The notes: generated by a model from the sequence alone, not told the origin. DNA of 64,000 nucleotides from Microglena sp. YARC (GCA_022414725.1 CM039464.1:3102021-3166020), one strand, 5' to 3'. Positions 30,261-44,304 are shown, counted from the stretch's first letter. Numbers and translations: made by a program.

Positions 30261-30300
30261 AGTAAAATAAAAAATCCGTTCGGAAGCAGGAACGCCCATT

Positions 30301-31590
30301 ACCTTGCCTCCAGCCGCTCCTCAAATGGAGGAGCCTTGTTCATACAGGTGGACAGCTGCTTGATCAGCGCTTGGACGGCAGCCTGTATGGCCGCCCACCT
30401 CCTTCCTGTTGATCATCTGAAGCAGTATTGTCCAGACCTGGGCGGAAAGGTCATTGCCTGTCGTGCCACCCACCTGTGGGCATGGGGTGGCATGGGGTGT
30501 GGTGTGTGCATGGTGTGTTTGCATGGGATGTATGTTGTGTGCGGTATGTTGTGTGCATAGGGTGGCAGGGTGTGTGTGCATGTGGTAGGATGGCATAGGG
30601 TGTGCGGTGCGTGCATGGGATGGGGTGAGTGGTGTGTGCATGGAGTGTGTGCATGGGATGTATGGTGTGTGCGGTGTGTTGTGTGCATAGGGTGGCAGGG
30701 TGTGTGTGCATGGGATGGGATGGCATGGGGGGGGTGCAAGGGGCAGCATGGGGTGTGTGCATGGGGTGGCATTTGGTGTTTGCATGGGGCGGCATGGGGT
30801 TGCAGTGTGTGCAGGAGGTGGTCCACTACACAACCCACCTGGGCGGTGAGTGCCGCGGTGGTGAGTGCCCGCAGGAATCTGCCAGCTGGGCGTTGTGAGT
30901 CTCTTCCATGTTGCTGCTACCTGCCAGCACAGCTGTCACCATTGTCAGGAGCTGGCACACAAGCATGTGCTGTGTTGACAAGAGGGCTGCTTCTTTGGCA
31001 TCATCCGCTGCCCTACCCTCTTCTGCTTCCCTGCTAGGTGTGCTGCACGTAATGGGAAGGAAGCTGAGGTGTTTTCTGCGGAGCTGGAAGCTGCAGCCTA
31101 GACAAGGCCTGTGCGACAGCAGCCAGAACACCATGCGACAGTGCAGCCTGGGCAAGCTCCCCTGACAGGCTGGCACCTAAACTTAGAACCTCTGCTGCCC
31201 AAAACACAGCTGCTGCCTGGGGGGGGAGTGACTCAGCAGGGGGGCCACCCCCGGCACCAGCAGAGTGGGGAGAGGAGTGGGACTGGGGTGAGGGTGCCGG
31301 GCTAAGCTCAGTGACCGGTTGAACTTCTTGACATGTTGTATCTGCAGGGGACAATATCCATCCAATCGACTGCACCAAACGCGGCAGCAGCTCGTCATCC
31401 GTCATTATTTGCTGCACGAGCTGAGGCTGGCCTTGCAGCTCCTTAGAACACGAGCGCAGCGCGGTAACGAGGGATGGCAAGGCTGCAGCAATTGCATGCG
31501 GCGTGTCAGTTGTGGGTGCAGCCGCAGCGAGTGCGTGGGCAGGCTCGGTAACTCCGCAGTTGCATTCACTGCTGCCATGCAGGGCGCTGC
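30301..31590 (-). CDS. 5' exons of the ARM-TIR gene, copy A
   Basis: Next to the transposon the frame AAIQAAVQALIKQLSTCMNK-APPFEERLEA continues the exon at 21578. Further 5', frames at about 30840-31010 (STQHMLVCQLLTMVTAVLAG) and 31034-31590 (HAIAAALPSLVTALRSCSKE, LPRLVQSIGWI, LAQAALSHGVLAAVAQALSR) are helical and ARM-like. They are separated by an intron that contains a GTGTGCATGGGGTGGCAT minisatellite (30480-30815). Exact borders are uncertain. The gene's first exon was not found; it may lie right of 31590 or be lost. Confidence 0.6.
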
Positions 31591-32594
31591 TTGTAGGATA
31601 CTACTATTAAGCTTACGATCCTACTCGTCCATGCAGGACGCTACACTTAAGCTTCAGATTTACTCGTCCATTCATGGCTCAGCTACTCGTAAGATGCTCT
31701 TCACATTTGCAGGACACTACTGGTAAGACGCAACTCATACGATGCGATTCGTCATGCAGGGATGAAACGGAATTCTTGGTTTTCAAATGAAGAGCACATT
31801 CGGGGCTACGCGGCTATAGCTTTAGAATTGGAATCAGTGTAGGGCGCGCAGGGCTTTGGCATATGGCGCCACTTTTACTAAGCCTAGCGACGCGTTCGGC
31901 GAATGTCATCGTCCATACTGCTCATTGCAAGAGTGCTTTGGCTCATATTTAATTGTGTCTTCTCAGAAATCTCACTTTTATGGCCACGCTCGTGGTGGAG
32001 AGGGATCGGCACTCCGGTCAATTGGTCAAGTCATAGGACCAAGTTGCAACCTTTGTCTACGTAGCACGAGGCATACTCGGGGGGTGCATAGGGCACACCG
32101 TGTGCGTGTGTGTGTGTGTGGGGGGGGGGGGGGGGAGTCTAGCTGGGCCTCATGGGCACCATGAGTTATCCCTACCTTGGCATGCTTAATGCGGGTACCT
32201 ACCGAAGACAGCAGTGTCATGCTCCATATATTTTGCAGTACCGGTATGTGGCCCATGGTGCACACCTAGCAGCTCTACCTCCTATGGATGTGTTACTCCA
32301 TGCATTCCCTTCACACATGCCGCATGGATACCCAAACATGATAGCTTAAAACTTGGCCTGTACTTGTATGTTTTAAGTTTCAGCATAAATGTGTGTGTGG
32401 AATGTACATAGTTTAAACACCAGAATCACACAACCAACAGAATCAGAATAAAACACCCACATACACCACCTTGTTTGTTTGTCCTCGACACACCCCTGAT
32501 GTAAATGGGGTTTTTTGCTTTGTGGGTGCTTTTTTCTTTTTGTTTAAAGCACAGAGTCTCATACACCCTCGCGGTGTCAAGTAGACTTTAACAT

Positions 32595-32820
32595 GTAATG
32601 TAATGTAATGTAATGTAATGTAATGTATGTAATGTAATGTAATGTAATGTAATGTAATGTAATGTAAATGTAATGTAATGTAATGTAATGTAATGTAATG
32701 TAATGTTAATGTAATGTATGTAATGTAATGTAATGTAATGTAATGTAATGTAATGTAATGTAAATGTAATGTAATGTAATGTAATGTAATGTAATGTTTA
32801 TGTAATGTAATGTAATGTAA
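32595..32820 (+). repeat. TAATG pentamer satellite
   Basis: About 45 units of TAATG with a few one-base slips. Confidence 0.95.
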
Positions 32821-34821
32821 CCACAATCAGGTGAATCACACAACCACACAAATACCACAACCACCAGAATCACACAACCATCAGAATCAGCAGAAATCAT
32901 CAGAATCACACAAACATGCAAATTTGCACACTGTGATGTTATACAGTAGCAGAGAAGAATACGCCAGAATCATACAAACACCAAATTGACAGGAAACATC
33001 ACAAACAAGGGGGGGGGGGGTCTCAGGCACTCTTGTATTTAGCTTCAAAGGGTGCATTATGGGTGTGAGGGGCGCTGCAGGCAATGGTTGTTCAGGACGT
33101 TGCGTCCTGCACTCCTGCGTCGCAGATGCAACGTTGAAAGGTCTGTTGCATCCTAAGACCGTGGGGAGGGTCCGTTGCATCGCAGATTCAGCTTCAATGG
33201 CCTGGTTGCGTTTTATGACGCGTTTTATGACGCAGTTTATGGGGCGTTTGATGACGCGTTTTATGACGCAGGTTATGGGGCGTTTGCGGGGCGTTTGCGT
33301 CTCATGACGCAGGCTATGGACTTGGTTGGGTCACAGGCGTAGAGCTGGGGGTCCTCTTAAACAACCCTGCTGCAGGGGTGTTGACCATGGTGCCAAAAAA
33401 CAGTGTGCAGTTAGGAAGCTTTTTTTTTGTAACTGATGTCAGAAGTTTTTGTAATCTGCCTCATTTGCTTTGCTGAAAGACCACGCTGGATAAGTGATGT
33501 AGATAAAACATTGAGGAAAATGGAAGGTGGGACAAGAAGTAAAAGGCTGAAGCATCAGAGTGCTGGTTCTGGCTCTGGTTCTGGGGATGGGGGGCGCGTC
33601 ATGCTCCATGCTGGTATAGAAGATTGGAAGGGCTCTAATTTTGGGTCCGTAATTCGGAGTCCCGCGTGATTCCCCTGTTTGGCCTGTCTCTGTACATCAC
33701 GCGTAGGTTCTTTCCGCCTGCGGTAGGCTGGACCAGAGACTCAGGCCTGGACCAGCCCCCAGTTGACCTGCCTGGGGGTCTGCGCGCAGGCAACGAGTAT
33801 GAAGCGCATAGGGCCCTGGAAGCCATACTCAATCGCGCTCGCCTGCGCCTGCAAATCAGCGTCATCAATCATCGCGCTGCCGCCGTGAGGTAACAATCTT
33901 CGGCACCTGCAAGCTGGGGCAGGTTGAAACCCCACCTCATCTCGACTTGAGGTACATGTTGAACGTCGCAGGAAGTGCAGCAACCGACCGCCGACGTGCG
34001 ACGTGGCAACGGCTAACAGTACCAGCGCGCCAACACGCGGATCATCTGGTTAAGGGTGTTCGCGCGGCCTTCATCGAGCGCGGGCAAGGAATGCATTCAC
34101 ACTTATAATTCACTCAACATGCAGACTCACAAATCATTTCTCCATCTTCGCATCATCTTTCTACCCCTAGCTCCGGCTTGGCACTTGGAATCAACACGAC
34201 GCCAGCGATCCTGATAAACGAACGATCTGTAGAGACGATAGACCTGACGTTCCACGTACCCGCGCCGTTTTATCTCAGCATTCAAAATCAACCGACGACT
34301 TCATCCTCGCTTGGCTGCTAACAAAACAGCTCCACACACAGTCACAGTCTTAGTAAAGCTTCAAAACTCCAGACAAATGAGCCAATCTGAGAGAACGGCC
34401 CTTTGCGGTCGCCACACCGGGTAAGCCAAGGTCAGAGTGGGGCACGGAGTACGAGTGTGATAACTAAAGCCACGCCAGAGTCGGGATCGTCTTTTTTTCT
34501 TCCTCGTTCGAACCACGTCCGCAGAAGCATCTAGTCGTCGCCGCATAGATGCTACCATCTTCACTCTCCCTCTACGCACCCGGCTACCGTGGCGTGGTAC
34601 CGCCCCTATCACTGGTTCGACGGTGTTGTCCGAGGACCCCTTTGCGCTTCCTTAATTCACAGACTTGGAGACTGCTTCTTTCCAGTACTAACTTGGTACC
34701 CGTTTTTCTGAGCGAGTGGTGTTGCATTTGAGACGTAATCTACATGTTGCTAGCATTAACACATCCTGTAATCCTCCCGAAAACTAACATGATATTTCTC
34801 TGCCTACTTCTATATCCATAA

Positions 34822-34995
34822 GTAGGGAACGACAATATGAATTATATAATCATGTCATAATATGATTATCATACAATGCCGCAGTCGGTCTAAGGCTATA
34901 ATTCCATTTATATACAATATCATATGAATGCATTTTGTATGATATCATATGATATCATCTCGCCTTTGTCAGCAACATATGATTGCCGGTGCCTA
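34822..34995. mobile_element. MITE, diverged copy
   Basis: Starts GTAGGGAACGACAATATGA; the inverse end is CATATGATTGCCGGTGCCTA. Related to 16479-16629. Confidence 0.6.
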
Positions 34996-35374
34996 TCTAT
35001 AAAGTACCACTTACAAGCATACAAATATCCACCATACATGGGCTGGTGCAAAGTGCACATCACACCTCTTGAAAGAGATAGTATTATATCTACCTCACGA
35101 CCCACCCACACTCACCATAACCAACCCAAGCCTCACATTCACACCAAGGGCCTCATGTATAGGTTCTGGCAGGCGTTCAGACATGTATCGAACCGCAGAT
35201 AACTGTTGGGGAGATAGGCCTGCTCACCTGGGTACGGTCATGATCCACTTCACCCATCTAACAACAGCTCCCAATTGGGTGGGTGGATGGGCTCATGGTT
35301 TGTACCCAGTACTGTCGGGGGAGATAGGCCGCAACAGCATGGTCCTTGCTTGTATGGACCCTCACCCACACAAA

Positions 35375-36374
35375 NNNNNNNNNNNNNNNNNNNNNNNNNN
35401 NNNNNNNNNNNNNNNNNNNNNNNNNNNNNNNNNNNNNNNNNNNNNNNNNNNNNNNNNNNNNNNNNNNNNNNNNNNNNNNNNNNNNNNNNNNNNNNNNNNN
35501 NNNNNNNNNNNNNNNNNNNNNNNNNNNNNNNNNNNNNNNNNNNNNNNNNNNNNNNNNNNNNNNNNNNNNNNNNNNNNNNNNNNNNNNNNNNNNNNNNNNN
35601 NNNNNNNNNNNNNNNNNNNNNNNNNNNNNNNNNNNNNNNNNNNNNNNNNNNNNNNNNNNNNNNNNNNNNNNNNNNNNNNNNNNNNNNNNNNNNNNNNNNN
35701 NNNNNNNNNNNNNNNNNNNNNNNNNNNNNNNNNNNNNNNNNNNNNNNNNNNNNNNNNNNNNNNNNNNNNNNNNNNNNNNNNNNNNNNNNNNNNNNNNNNN
35801 NNNNNNNNNNNNNNNNNNNNNNNNNNNNNNNNNNNNNNNNNNNNNNNNNNNNNNNNNNNNNNNNNNNNNNNNNNNNNNNNNNNNNNNNNNNNNNNNNNNN
35901 NNNNNNNNNNNNNNNNNNNNNNNNNNNNNNNNNNNNNNNNNNNNNNNNNNNNNNNNNNNNNNNNNNNNNNNNNNNNNNNNNNNNNNNNNNNNNNNNNNNN
36001 NNNNNNNNNNNNNNNNNNNNNNNNNNNNNNNNNNNNNNNNNNNNNNNNNNNNNNNNNNNNNNNNNNNNNNNNNNNNNNNNNNNNNNNNNNNNNNNNNNNN
36101 NNNNNNNNNNNNNNNNNNNNNNNNNNNNNNNNNNNNNNNNNNNNNNNNNNNNNNNNNNNNNNNNNNNNNNNNNNNNNNNNNNNNNNNNNNNNNNNNNNNN
36201 NNNNNNNNNNNNNNNNNNNNNNNNNNNNNNNNNNNNNNNNNNNNNNNNNNNNNNNNNNNNNNNNNNNNNNNNNNNNNNNNNNNNNNNNNNNNNNNNNNNN
36301 NNNNNNNNNNNNNNNNNNNNNNNNNNNNNNNNNNNNNNNNNNNNNNNNNNNNNNNNNNNNNNNNNNNNNNNNNN
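35375..36374. other. Assembly gap, 1000 N
   Basis: Exactly 1000 undefined bases, the usual placeholder for unknown length. Order and distance across it depend on scaffolding. Confidence 1.
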
Positions 36375-39300
36375 ACACCATACACACCACACCACACCAC
36401 TCACACCAACACACACCACACCACACTACAACCACACCCACCAACAACACCACACCACCACAATTACGCACCACACCACACACACACCACATACACACAC
36501 CACACCAAACCAGCCACCACACCACACCACCAAACCACAGCCACACCACCACACCACGCCACGCCACACACACACTACACACCCACAAAACCACACCAAC
36601 CAACCCCAACCACAACACCCACACACACCAAACTACCACATCACACCTTACACACCACACCACACCACACCACACAACACACCACACCACACCACATCAC
36701 CTCTCACACACACCACACACACCACACACAACACCACACCACACCAACACCACACCCACCACACACACACCGCACCAGGCCACAGCCACACCAACACCAC
36801 ACCACAACCTATACCACAACTTCGCACCACACCACACACACCACACACAATACCACACACCAAACACACCTAACACCACACCAACCACACCACACCACAC
36901 ACCCACGCCCACGCACACACACAACTACACCACATTCAAACCCACATCAACCACACCACACCCAACACAAACACCACCACACCAAACTTGACCACATCAC
37001 ACCTTACCACACCACACCACACCACACCACATCCACACCACACCACACCACACCCACTTACACCCGCACACACCACCACACCACACCACACCCACACACA
37101 CCACACCAACCCACACCATTACAACGACCACCAAAACCACACCACACCACACCCAAAACACACGCACAGCACAAACAACACTCACACCACACCCATTAAC
37201 CAACACACCACACGCACCACGCCACCACACACACCTCACCGCACCACACCATACTTACCACGACCACAAACACATCAAGTATGGACCAAACAACACAAAG
37301 AACGCCACGCCCACACATACACACCCACATCCACACCAAACAAACTAGCCACACCACACCACACCCACAACCTCACAAACCCTCAACAACACCACACATC
37401 CGCACGCAGATACACCGTACCAGACATAAATATCACACAAAACTCGACGCAAAACAACAACCACATGAAACGCCCACCACGCACAACCACCCCACACTCA
37501 CCACACCACACCTCACCAACACACAACACCACACCACGCACTCAGCCACAGCGCAACAACACAACCACACACAAACACCACACACACATCACCTTGCACC
37601 TCATCCCCAAACCATCACCAACTCGCACACCACAATGCACGCACACCACACCACACCACAGCCACACCACACCCACAACACAACACAACGCAACACACAC
37701 AACACAACACAATCACAACATTCACACCACACCACACCAACCACACACACACCACACCACACCCACACCACTAACACACACCACAACACAAACACACCAC
37801 ACCACACCAACCATTACAACAGACAACAAGACACAATCGAAACAAAACAACACCAGACCATGATACGAATGCCACCCACCCCACTCACACACCACCCAAA
37901 CACACACCAACCCTCACCACACCACACCAACCCACCACACCACACCACAACCACACCCATTACACCACCACCATCGTCACGCCATGCCACACCACAACCA
38001 ATAACACCACACCACCCACACTCACCACACCACACACCACGCCACGCCACACCTCACTACACCTCACACACACACACACCACACACACCAAACCACACCA
38101 CACTACACCACGGCCACGCCACGACACCACACACACACCACATCCATACCACACTCACCACACCACACCTAACCACAACACGAACAAACACAACACGAAG
38201 AACAAGCCCCGAACCTCACCAACCTTACACTCAACCACCACGCACCACACCACACCATAACCACACCACACCACATCCACACCACACCACACCACACACA
38301 CCACAATATAACTACCCAACACCACATTCATCACTCACTAGCAGGTCCGGAGCAACGCCAGTCACCACAAAGGCACAGACGCCACTGACACATCCACACA
38401 CACACCAACCCACACCACACAGCTCGACACTCTGTGACCTGATACATTTGGCAACCAGAGATGAACGTGGATGGTTAACGACTACACAAACGACCAAATC
38501 ATGACACTCAACGAAACAACCACGTACATTGATACGACGACAGCCATACGGACGCACTGCCACACACACACCACCACAAACTACACACGACAAGTCTGTA
38601 TACACTACACAAACTAACCACACACGCACGACCACACCACGCCTCACCCACACACACCACATTACCAACATCCATCGACACCACAAATGCATACTGTTCT
38701 CCATGTTCCCCAACATCACACACCGGACACCGTCGACAGATCAAGAAGATGCAGACGTGGTGATCAGACTCTCTATCTTTGAGCAACGAATGAGATGTTA
38801 GACCTTGCTTACGAGCACAATGCCAACGCCAAGAATCCTATTGAGACAAGAACGTAACGGAGGAGAAGCGAGCTGAGACTATGAAGAACACACAATAGCG
38901 ACTAGCTGACCACAAATGAGCCAACACCATTGAGACCAACATCGAGCAGCATCTTCGATACCTTACCCCGGCCTGTACGCGCTCACGCCACGTCACGACT
39001 CCTTCTCCTCATCCCTACAACTCACACGTTGAGTTAACAACCACATCGTCGTTTTCAACCTTCACCACACACCGTTTCTGTGTGTGTCCCCCACAGGACA
39101 TATCCAACCACAGCCTCAATGCCAACCACACCACACCACACCACCACAACTCACACCGTAAACCAACCACCCGGCCTGTGCCCCACCACACGCACCAAAC
39201 AATCTCATCTGAGAAATCACACACCACACGGAGCATATCTCACCAGCACATCTCCAACCAGCCTCACTCACCACACCACACCAATACTACAAGCCACCCT

Positions 39301-41350
39301 ACACCACACCCACACATCATCACACACATTCCGCCTTACGCACTTAGATATTCCACCTACAAACCACAAACCGCAACGCCCCTACACACATAACCATCAG
39401 CCAACGCGACAACGAAACACAAATTGCTACGAAGGTGAATCCACGCACGCCATACACCCATCCATACGCTAATCGTCCAGACCTCAACCAACAGAGAGAG
39501 ATGTGAGGACCTCACACACCGACAAGTGTCACCACAACACACAACACCAGCACCACAATCACATCCACACCACACCACACAACACACATCAGCACCCACA
39601 CACACCACAACACACGCTCACACACACAACCACACCTTACACCTTACACGCCTCACCACACCCACACCCACAACCGCCACACACCACAACCACACCTCAC
39701 ATGTGCGGACACACCCCTAAAGCACGCCAAGTGATGAAAATAACCACGCGCTTCACCAACGCCACCTTCACATAAAGAGAGTACACCACACCACACCACA
39801 ACCACACCACACGCCACACCACACCACACTACACATTCCTCCCATACCACCACACACAACAACACAAATCGAGGCACACAAACAGTACACTCATGATACG
39901 CAACGCACACCAACCACACCTCACCACACCACACCAAACCCCACACCACAGCCTCACCACACCAAACCACAACACAACACAACACAAACACAAAACTACG
40001 CACCACAAAACCTTACCCACATCACACCTTACCACACCACATAAAGGGCACACCACACCACACCTGGGACACCACACCCACACTGCCTACACCTGACGCA
40101 TGATCCACGCCTCACGAACACACCCACACCACACCAAACCGCACTGTGTCAAAAAACACACCAAAACCACCTACACCACACCCACACCACACACACAGCA
40201 CCACACCTCATACCACAAAAAAACCACACACTCACCAACACCACACCTGCACCACACAAACCAACACACAACCCTCACACACCAACCACACCACACAACC
40301 ATACCACGACATAGAAAGTGGCAAAATGGACACAAAACAACACGGCGATGATAACGCCCGACGCCATCAATCCACACCACACCAATTATAGCCACCCTCA
40401 AACACAAGACCACGCCTCAACCAAACACAACCACACATGATATTACACCACAACACAACAAACATAGCACACCTCACACACAGAAGAACACCAACACCAC
40501 ACTGCCCATACTCACCAACTTCACCACACCACACCACGACACAAAGATGCCCAAATCAACAGCAAAAACAATATGACATGATATACATCGCCAACAACAC
40601 AACACAAACAAACACATGAAAACAAACCACAAACGAGATACCACACTACACAAAATGACATGATAACACCACCACAACACGACACTGCACAAAATGATAC
40701 AAATGACACAAAAGGACACAAATTACAAATTGACACAAAATGACACGACACAAAATGACATGAAACAACATAGCACACACAACACAAAATAACGCCACAC
40801 AACGCACCACAGCGCACCACAACACAGCACAACTCAACACAACAAAACACACTTCAACGCACCACACCACACCACACCACACACACAAAAATGACACAAA
40901 TTGACAAAATGACACAAAACGACACAAAATGACATGACCAACCCAACACAACACAATACAACACAACAAAACGAACCACAACACAACACAACAAAACACA
41001 ACACACCAAAAACAAACCACAACGCACCACGACAAAAACACAACACACCTCTCCACAACGCACCACAACGCACCACAACGCACCACAACGCACCACACCA
41101 CACCACACCACACCACACCACACCACACCACACCTCATCACACTAAACCACACACACCTCACCTCACCACATCCCACACAACATGACACGACACGACACG
41201 ACATGCCACAACACAACACACAACACAAATCACCACAACCACACCACAAACTCACCACAACACAGCACAACACAACAAAACGCACCAAAACACACCAAAG
41301 CACACCAAAGCACACCAAAACACACCACAATGCACCACATCACACCACAC
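36375..41350 (+). repeat. A/C-only satellite (ACCAC/CACAC pentamer-like), about 5 kb
   Basis: The plus strand is almost free of G and T: ACCACACCACACCAC with drifting units. Only 38330-39080 and 39400-39520 approach normal composition. Shades into AACAC/ACACAAAATG repeats at 40600-41340. ORFs are artefacts. Confidence 0.9.
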
Positions 41351-41870
41351 ATAATGGTGTCATATGGTATGGGGTAGCATAGCATGGTATGATTTGTACC
41401 TACATGCATGGTATATTGATATGGTATGACATGGTGCAGCGTAGCATGGCATGTTATGGTTTATACCTGCATGCATGGTAACTTGGTAGTATGTTGTGGT
41501 ATAACATGGTGTGTGCATAGCATGGTATATTGGTATGGTCTCTCATGGTGCAGCATAGCATGGCATGTTATGGTTTATACCAACATGCATGATACAAAGG
41601 TATATTGGTGTGGTATGGCATGGTGTAGCATGGCATGGTATGGTTTAAACCTACATGCATGTTAGCATGGTAGTATGGTGTGCTATGGCATGGTGTAGTA
41701 TAGCATGGCATGGTATGGTGTATTCCAGCATGCATGATACAATGTCCTGATGGTGTGGTATTGCATGGTGTAGCACAGCATGGTATGGTTTGTACCTACC
41801 TGCATAGTATATTGGTATGGCATGGCATGGTGCACCATAGCATGGCATGTCATGGTTTATATATATTATA
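41351..41870 (+). repeat. GCATGGTATGG satellite
   Basis: Drifting repeats of TAGCATGGCATGGTATGG. The strand bias flips here from C-rich to G-rich. Confidence 0.85.
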
Positions 41871-42594
41871 TATGTAGTATGTATGCTTTAGGCCTCTGAT
41901 GACCCCCCTAGGTTCCACGTGTCTCATTGTACATTAGTTTGTCTCTCTCCATCTGTGCTGCTAATACCGGCAAACTCTGCACCCAAACATTTGGCTCGTA
42001 GTTGGAGTGCGCTTGACTAAAGATATCAGCATTGCAGCGGTCATGATCCTTCTCAAAAGTGTTCAAATGTTGTGTAGCTTATTCTGCTATGAGGACCTAC
42101 TTACTCCACTACTTCTGAAACTCCCAGCCTCCCTCCTCTCACTTTCTCGCATTCTGCATATCAACTATTTCTTGACTATTTGCCCCATGTCCTGCCCGAG
42201 ACTTCTAATGTGTTCAGGGTTTAGTTGCTTAGTGGTTTGAATGCCAGCGGTTGACCATAATTCAGATGCCACGTGTCCAGGCTGTCGAGACTATGTGTTC
42301 AATCCTACGCACGCCAGGGACACGCCCAGCCGACTCTACAACCTCATTGGCAAAACACGTGTCCGACCGCAAATCACACTGCGATCTCGTAATACGATGT
42401 ATTAGGCAACAAGCGGCTTGTGTCCTGGGGGTCCCGAATTAATTGCCATAAATGTGGGGAATGAAGCCACATCAAGCTTGTATGCGGCTGACGAAACAAA
42501 TTCAACTATACCTCTAATTGGTAACATTTCCTGTGCATCAACTGCTTGCAAATAAAGTCCATCTACAAGACAGTTCAGGCACGTTTAATACTCC
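41871..42594. other. No recognisable gene
   Basis: Mixed composition, only short frames on both strands. Confidence 0.5.
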
Positions 42595-43035
42595 TTCAAA
42601 TTTAACAACCCTACAAAATGTCAATTGTCGTAGTAAATGAAGCTACATCCATCGATTCAATTCAACTAAATCCAAATATATTGAATTCAAATGAATGCAA
42701 TTCAAATCAATTAAATGCATTCAATTCAAGTCAATACAACACAATTTTGATTCTATCAAATTAATTAAATCAATTTTAATTAATTAATTAATTAATTAAT
42801 TAACTAATTCATACAATTAAATTTAATTGATAATTAATTAAATATAATTTAATTAATTAGTTGATTAATCAATTAATTAATAACTTATAATTAATCAAAC
42901 AATTTAGCATAACTTGATTAATCCATTTTAATCTTATTATTCATCAATTAATACAATTTATTTATTTAATTAAACAATTATACAATAATAAAATTATACA
43001 ATTAAAATTTTAATTAAATACAGATTATTTAAAAC
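42595..43035. repeat. AT-rich low-complexity DNA
   Basis: Runs of TTAATTAATTAA and ATTCAATTCAA. Confidence 0.85.
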
Positions 43036-44304
43036 ATTTTCATTCGGGACGCGCCTCCAGGCGCCCTTTATTTGAAGAGGGATTAGCCCCATTAAAATGT
43101 CCGTTCGTCCGCCCGTGTGTCACAAACCATTTTTTCAGGTTTTATGAAAAACATCAAAAAAATTGAACATTCTATATTTTTGATGAATTATAAGACTTAT
43201 TTATACCGGACGAATTCTCACCAGAGCACATCTGAGCATCGCAATTCACGAAAAGGAGCTTAGGTTGGGCCAAAAAGCTACAATTATCGGTTAACAATTT
43301 GATTTCACGGTGTTTTGAGCTAACATTTCAAATATTGACCACTTCAACATGTGCGTGTACATAGGTTTGGGAGCAGAATTGTCGTCAAAAATTCGAGGCG
43401 AAAGATGTAAGCATCACAATGGACGAAACATTCCCCTAGGGCACGCGCTATAATTAGCCCACGGACCCCACCTCAGGGCCGTGCGTGGGGCAGGGGCGGG
43501 GGCCACCGGCGGGGGCGGGGCGGGGGCAGGGGCGGGGGCGGGGGCCACCGGCCGGGGGCAGGGGCAAGCCACGCCACCTGCCGCTGGCCAAAAACTCGTT
43601 CAGGAGGACGGGACATACCCACCGGTGGGACATACCGTTCACGGGGGCAGGGGCAAGCCACGCCACCTGCCGCTGGCCAAAAACCCGTTCAGGAGGACGG
43701 GACATACCGTTCACGTCTGGGCTAGGCCGAAACATGCAATATCTTGTACAAATCCCGTAAAATCAACCATACACCTGATTGGCCTCATTTTTCTTGTATC
43801 AAATTCTTTAAAAAAGGCCAATCTACATACATGCATTTCATTACATTACAGAAACGTTCAATACTGCTTAAAAATCAACAACCCTCCAAAAACTCTCTTT
43901 TTCGTCACTTGATAGTTAACAATGCTAAATCATCAATCCATTCGTTGGAATTCAATTAATTTAAAGCCTCCAGGCGCCCTTCAAATTTTATCCTATTCTA
44001 ATTGATAAAATTTAAAGCAATTACATGCATTCAAATCACGTAAATTAAATTAAATGGAAAGGAATAAATCGAATTAAAATAACACAACATTAAATACAAT
44101 TCAATTTAATTAATATAATACATTGAATTAAGGATTCGAATAATTTCATTCGGGACGCGCGTCCAGGCGCCCTTAATAGAAAAGGATGAAAAACCGAATA
44201 TCAAAGATGGGTAACAACGGTATAGAAAACCCGATCCGGGAATAGGAACCTAATGCCAAACAATGATAACCAAAGAAACCGATGTAACCAGAAAAAAAAT
44301 GACC
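43036..44304. other. Mixed repeats next to the Copia element
   Basis: The block CATTCGGGACGCGCCTCCAG is at 43042 and again at 44152. A direct duplication, GGGGCAAGCCACGCCACCTG, is at about 43562 and 43648. A G-rich stretch lies at 43485-43565. The 3' LTR of the Copia element would be expected here, but I could not match it to the far side. Confidence 0.5.

Larger units (their letters stand above)
21579..30300 (-). mobile_element. 8.7 kb DNA transposon inserted in the ARM-TIR gene
   Basis: Both ends begin AATGGGCGTTCCTGCTTCCG and are identical for 29 bases in inverted orientation; a 4 bp duplication (ACCT) flanks them. Subterminal DNA holds palindromic TCTTACGAT/ATCGTAAGA-type motifs at both ends (21660-21900, 30080-30257). 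Inside are a minus-strand transposase-like gene, a long inverted repeat full of a 20-base palindrome, and an inverted copy of the transposase gene end. The superfamily is not certain; I infer a large cut-and-paste element because of the TIR/TSD structure and the RNase-H-like transposase. Confidence 0.85.
11092..31590 (-). pseudogene. ARM-TIR gene, copy A (overview)
   Basis: A minus-strand multi-exon gene. From 5' to 3': 5' exons (about 31590-30826), an exon split by a transposon (about 30400-30305 joined to 21578-21129), 21078-20843, 20146-19990, ARM exons 19837-19193, 17371-17220, TIR exon 1 (15708-15609), TIR exon 2 with GPAGMQV repeats and coiled coil (13707-12247), and 17 bases of the last exon (11108-11092). 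The order ARM then TIR resembles SARM1, whose TIR domain cleaves NAD and whose ARM region keeps it inactive; this is an analogy. Copy A is damaged: it lost the last exon, carries the transposon, one-base indels near 12781 and 19743, and a 39-base deletion at 19198. Copy B lacks the three small defects. Confidence 0.7.
31591..35374. other. Gene-poor stretch before the assembly gap
   Basis: Holds GT/G runs (32099-32135), a TAATG pentamer array (32595-32820), GACGCGTTTTATGACGCA repeats (33205-33290) and a MITE (34822-34995). Several short ORFs have no recognisable domain. A pair of GGGAGATAGGCC direct repeats lies just before the gap (35209 and 35320). Confidence 0.5.

Noticed and set aside
32443..32826. 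ORF of repeated Y-I-T-L-H residues
   Set aside because: Translation of the TAATG pentamer satellite.
33660..33893. 75-residue ORF with mixed composition
   Set aside because: No domain, no splice support and the opposite strand is equally open.
35069..38504. Very long ORFs through the gap and the A/C satellite
   Set aside because: They are made of N and threonine/histidine/proline codons from A/C-only DNA.
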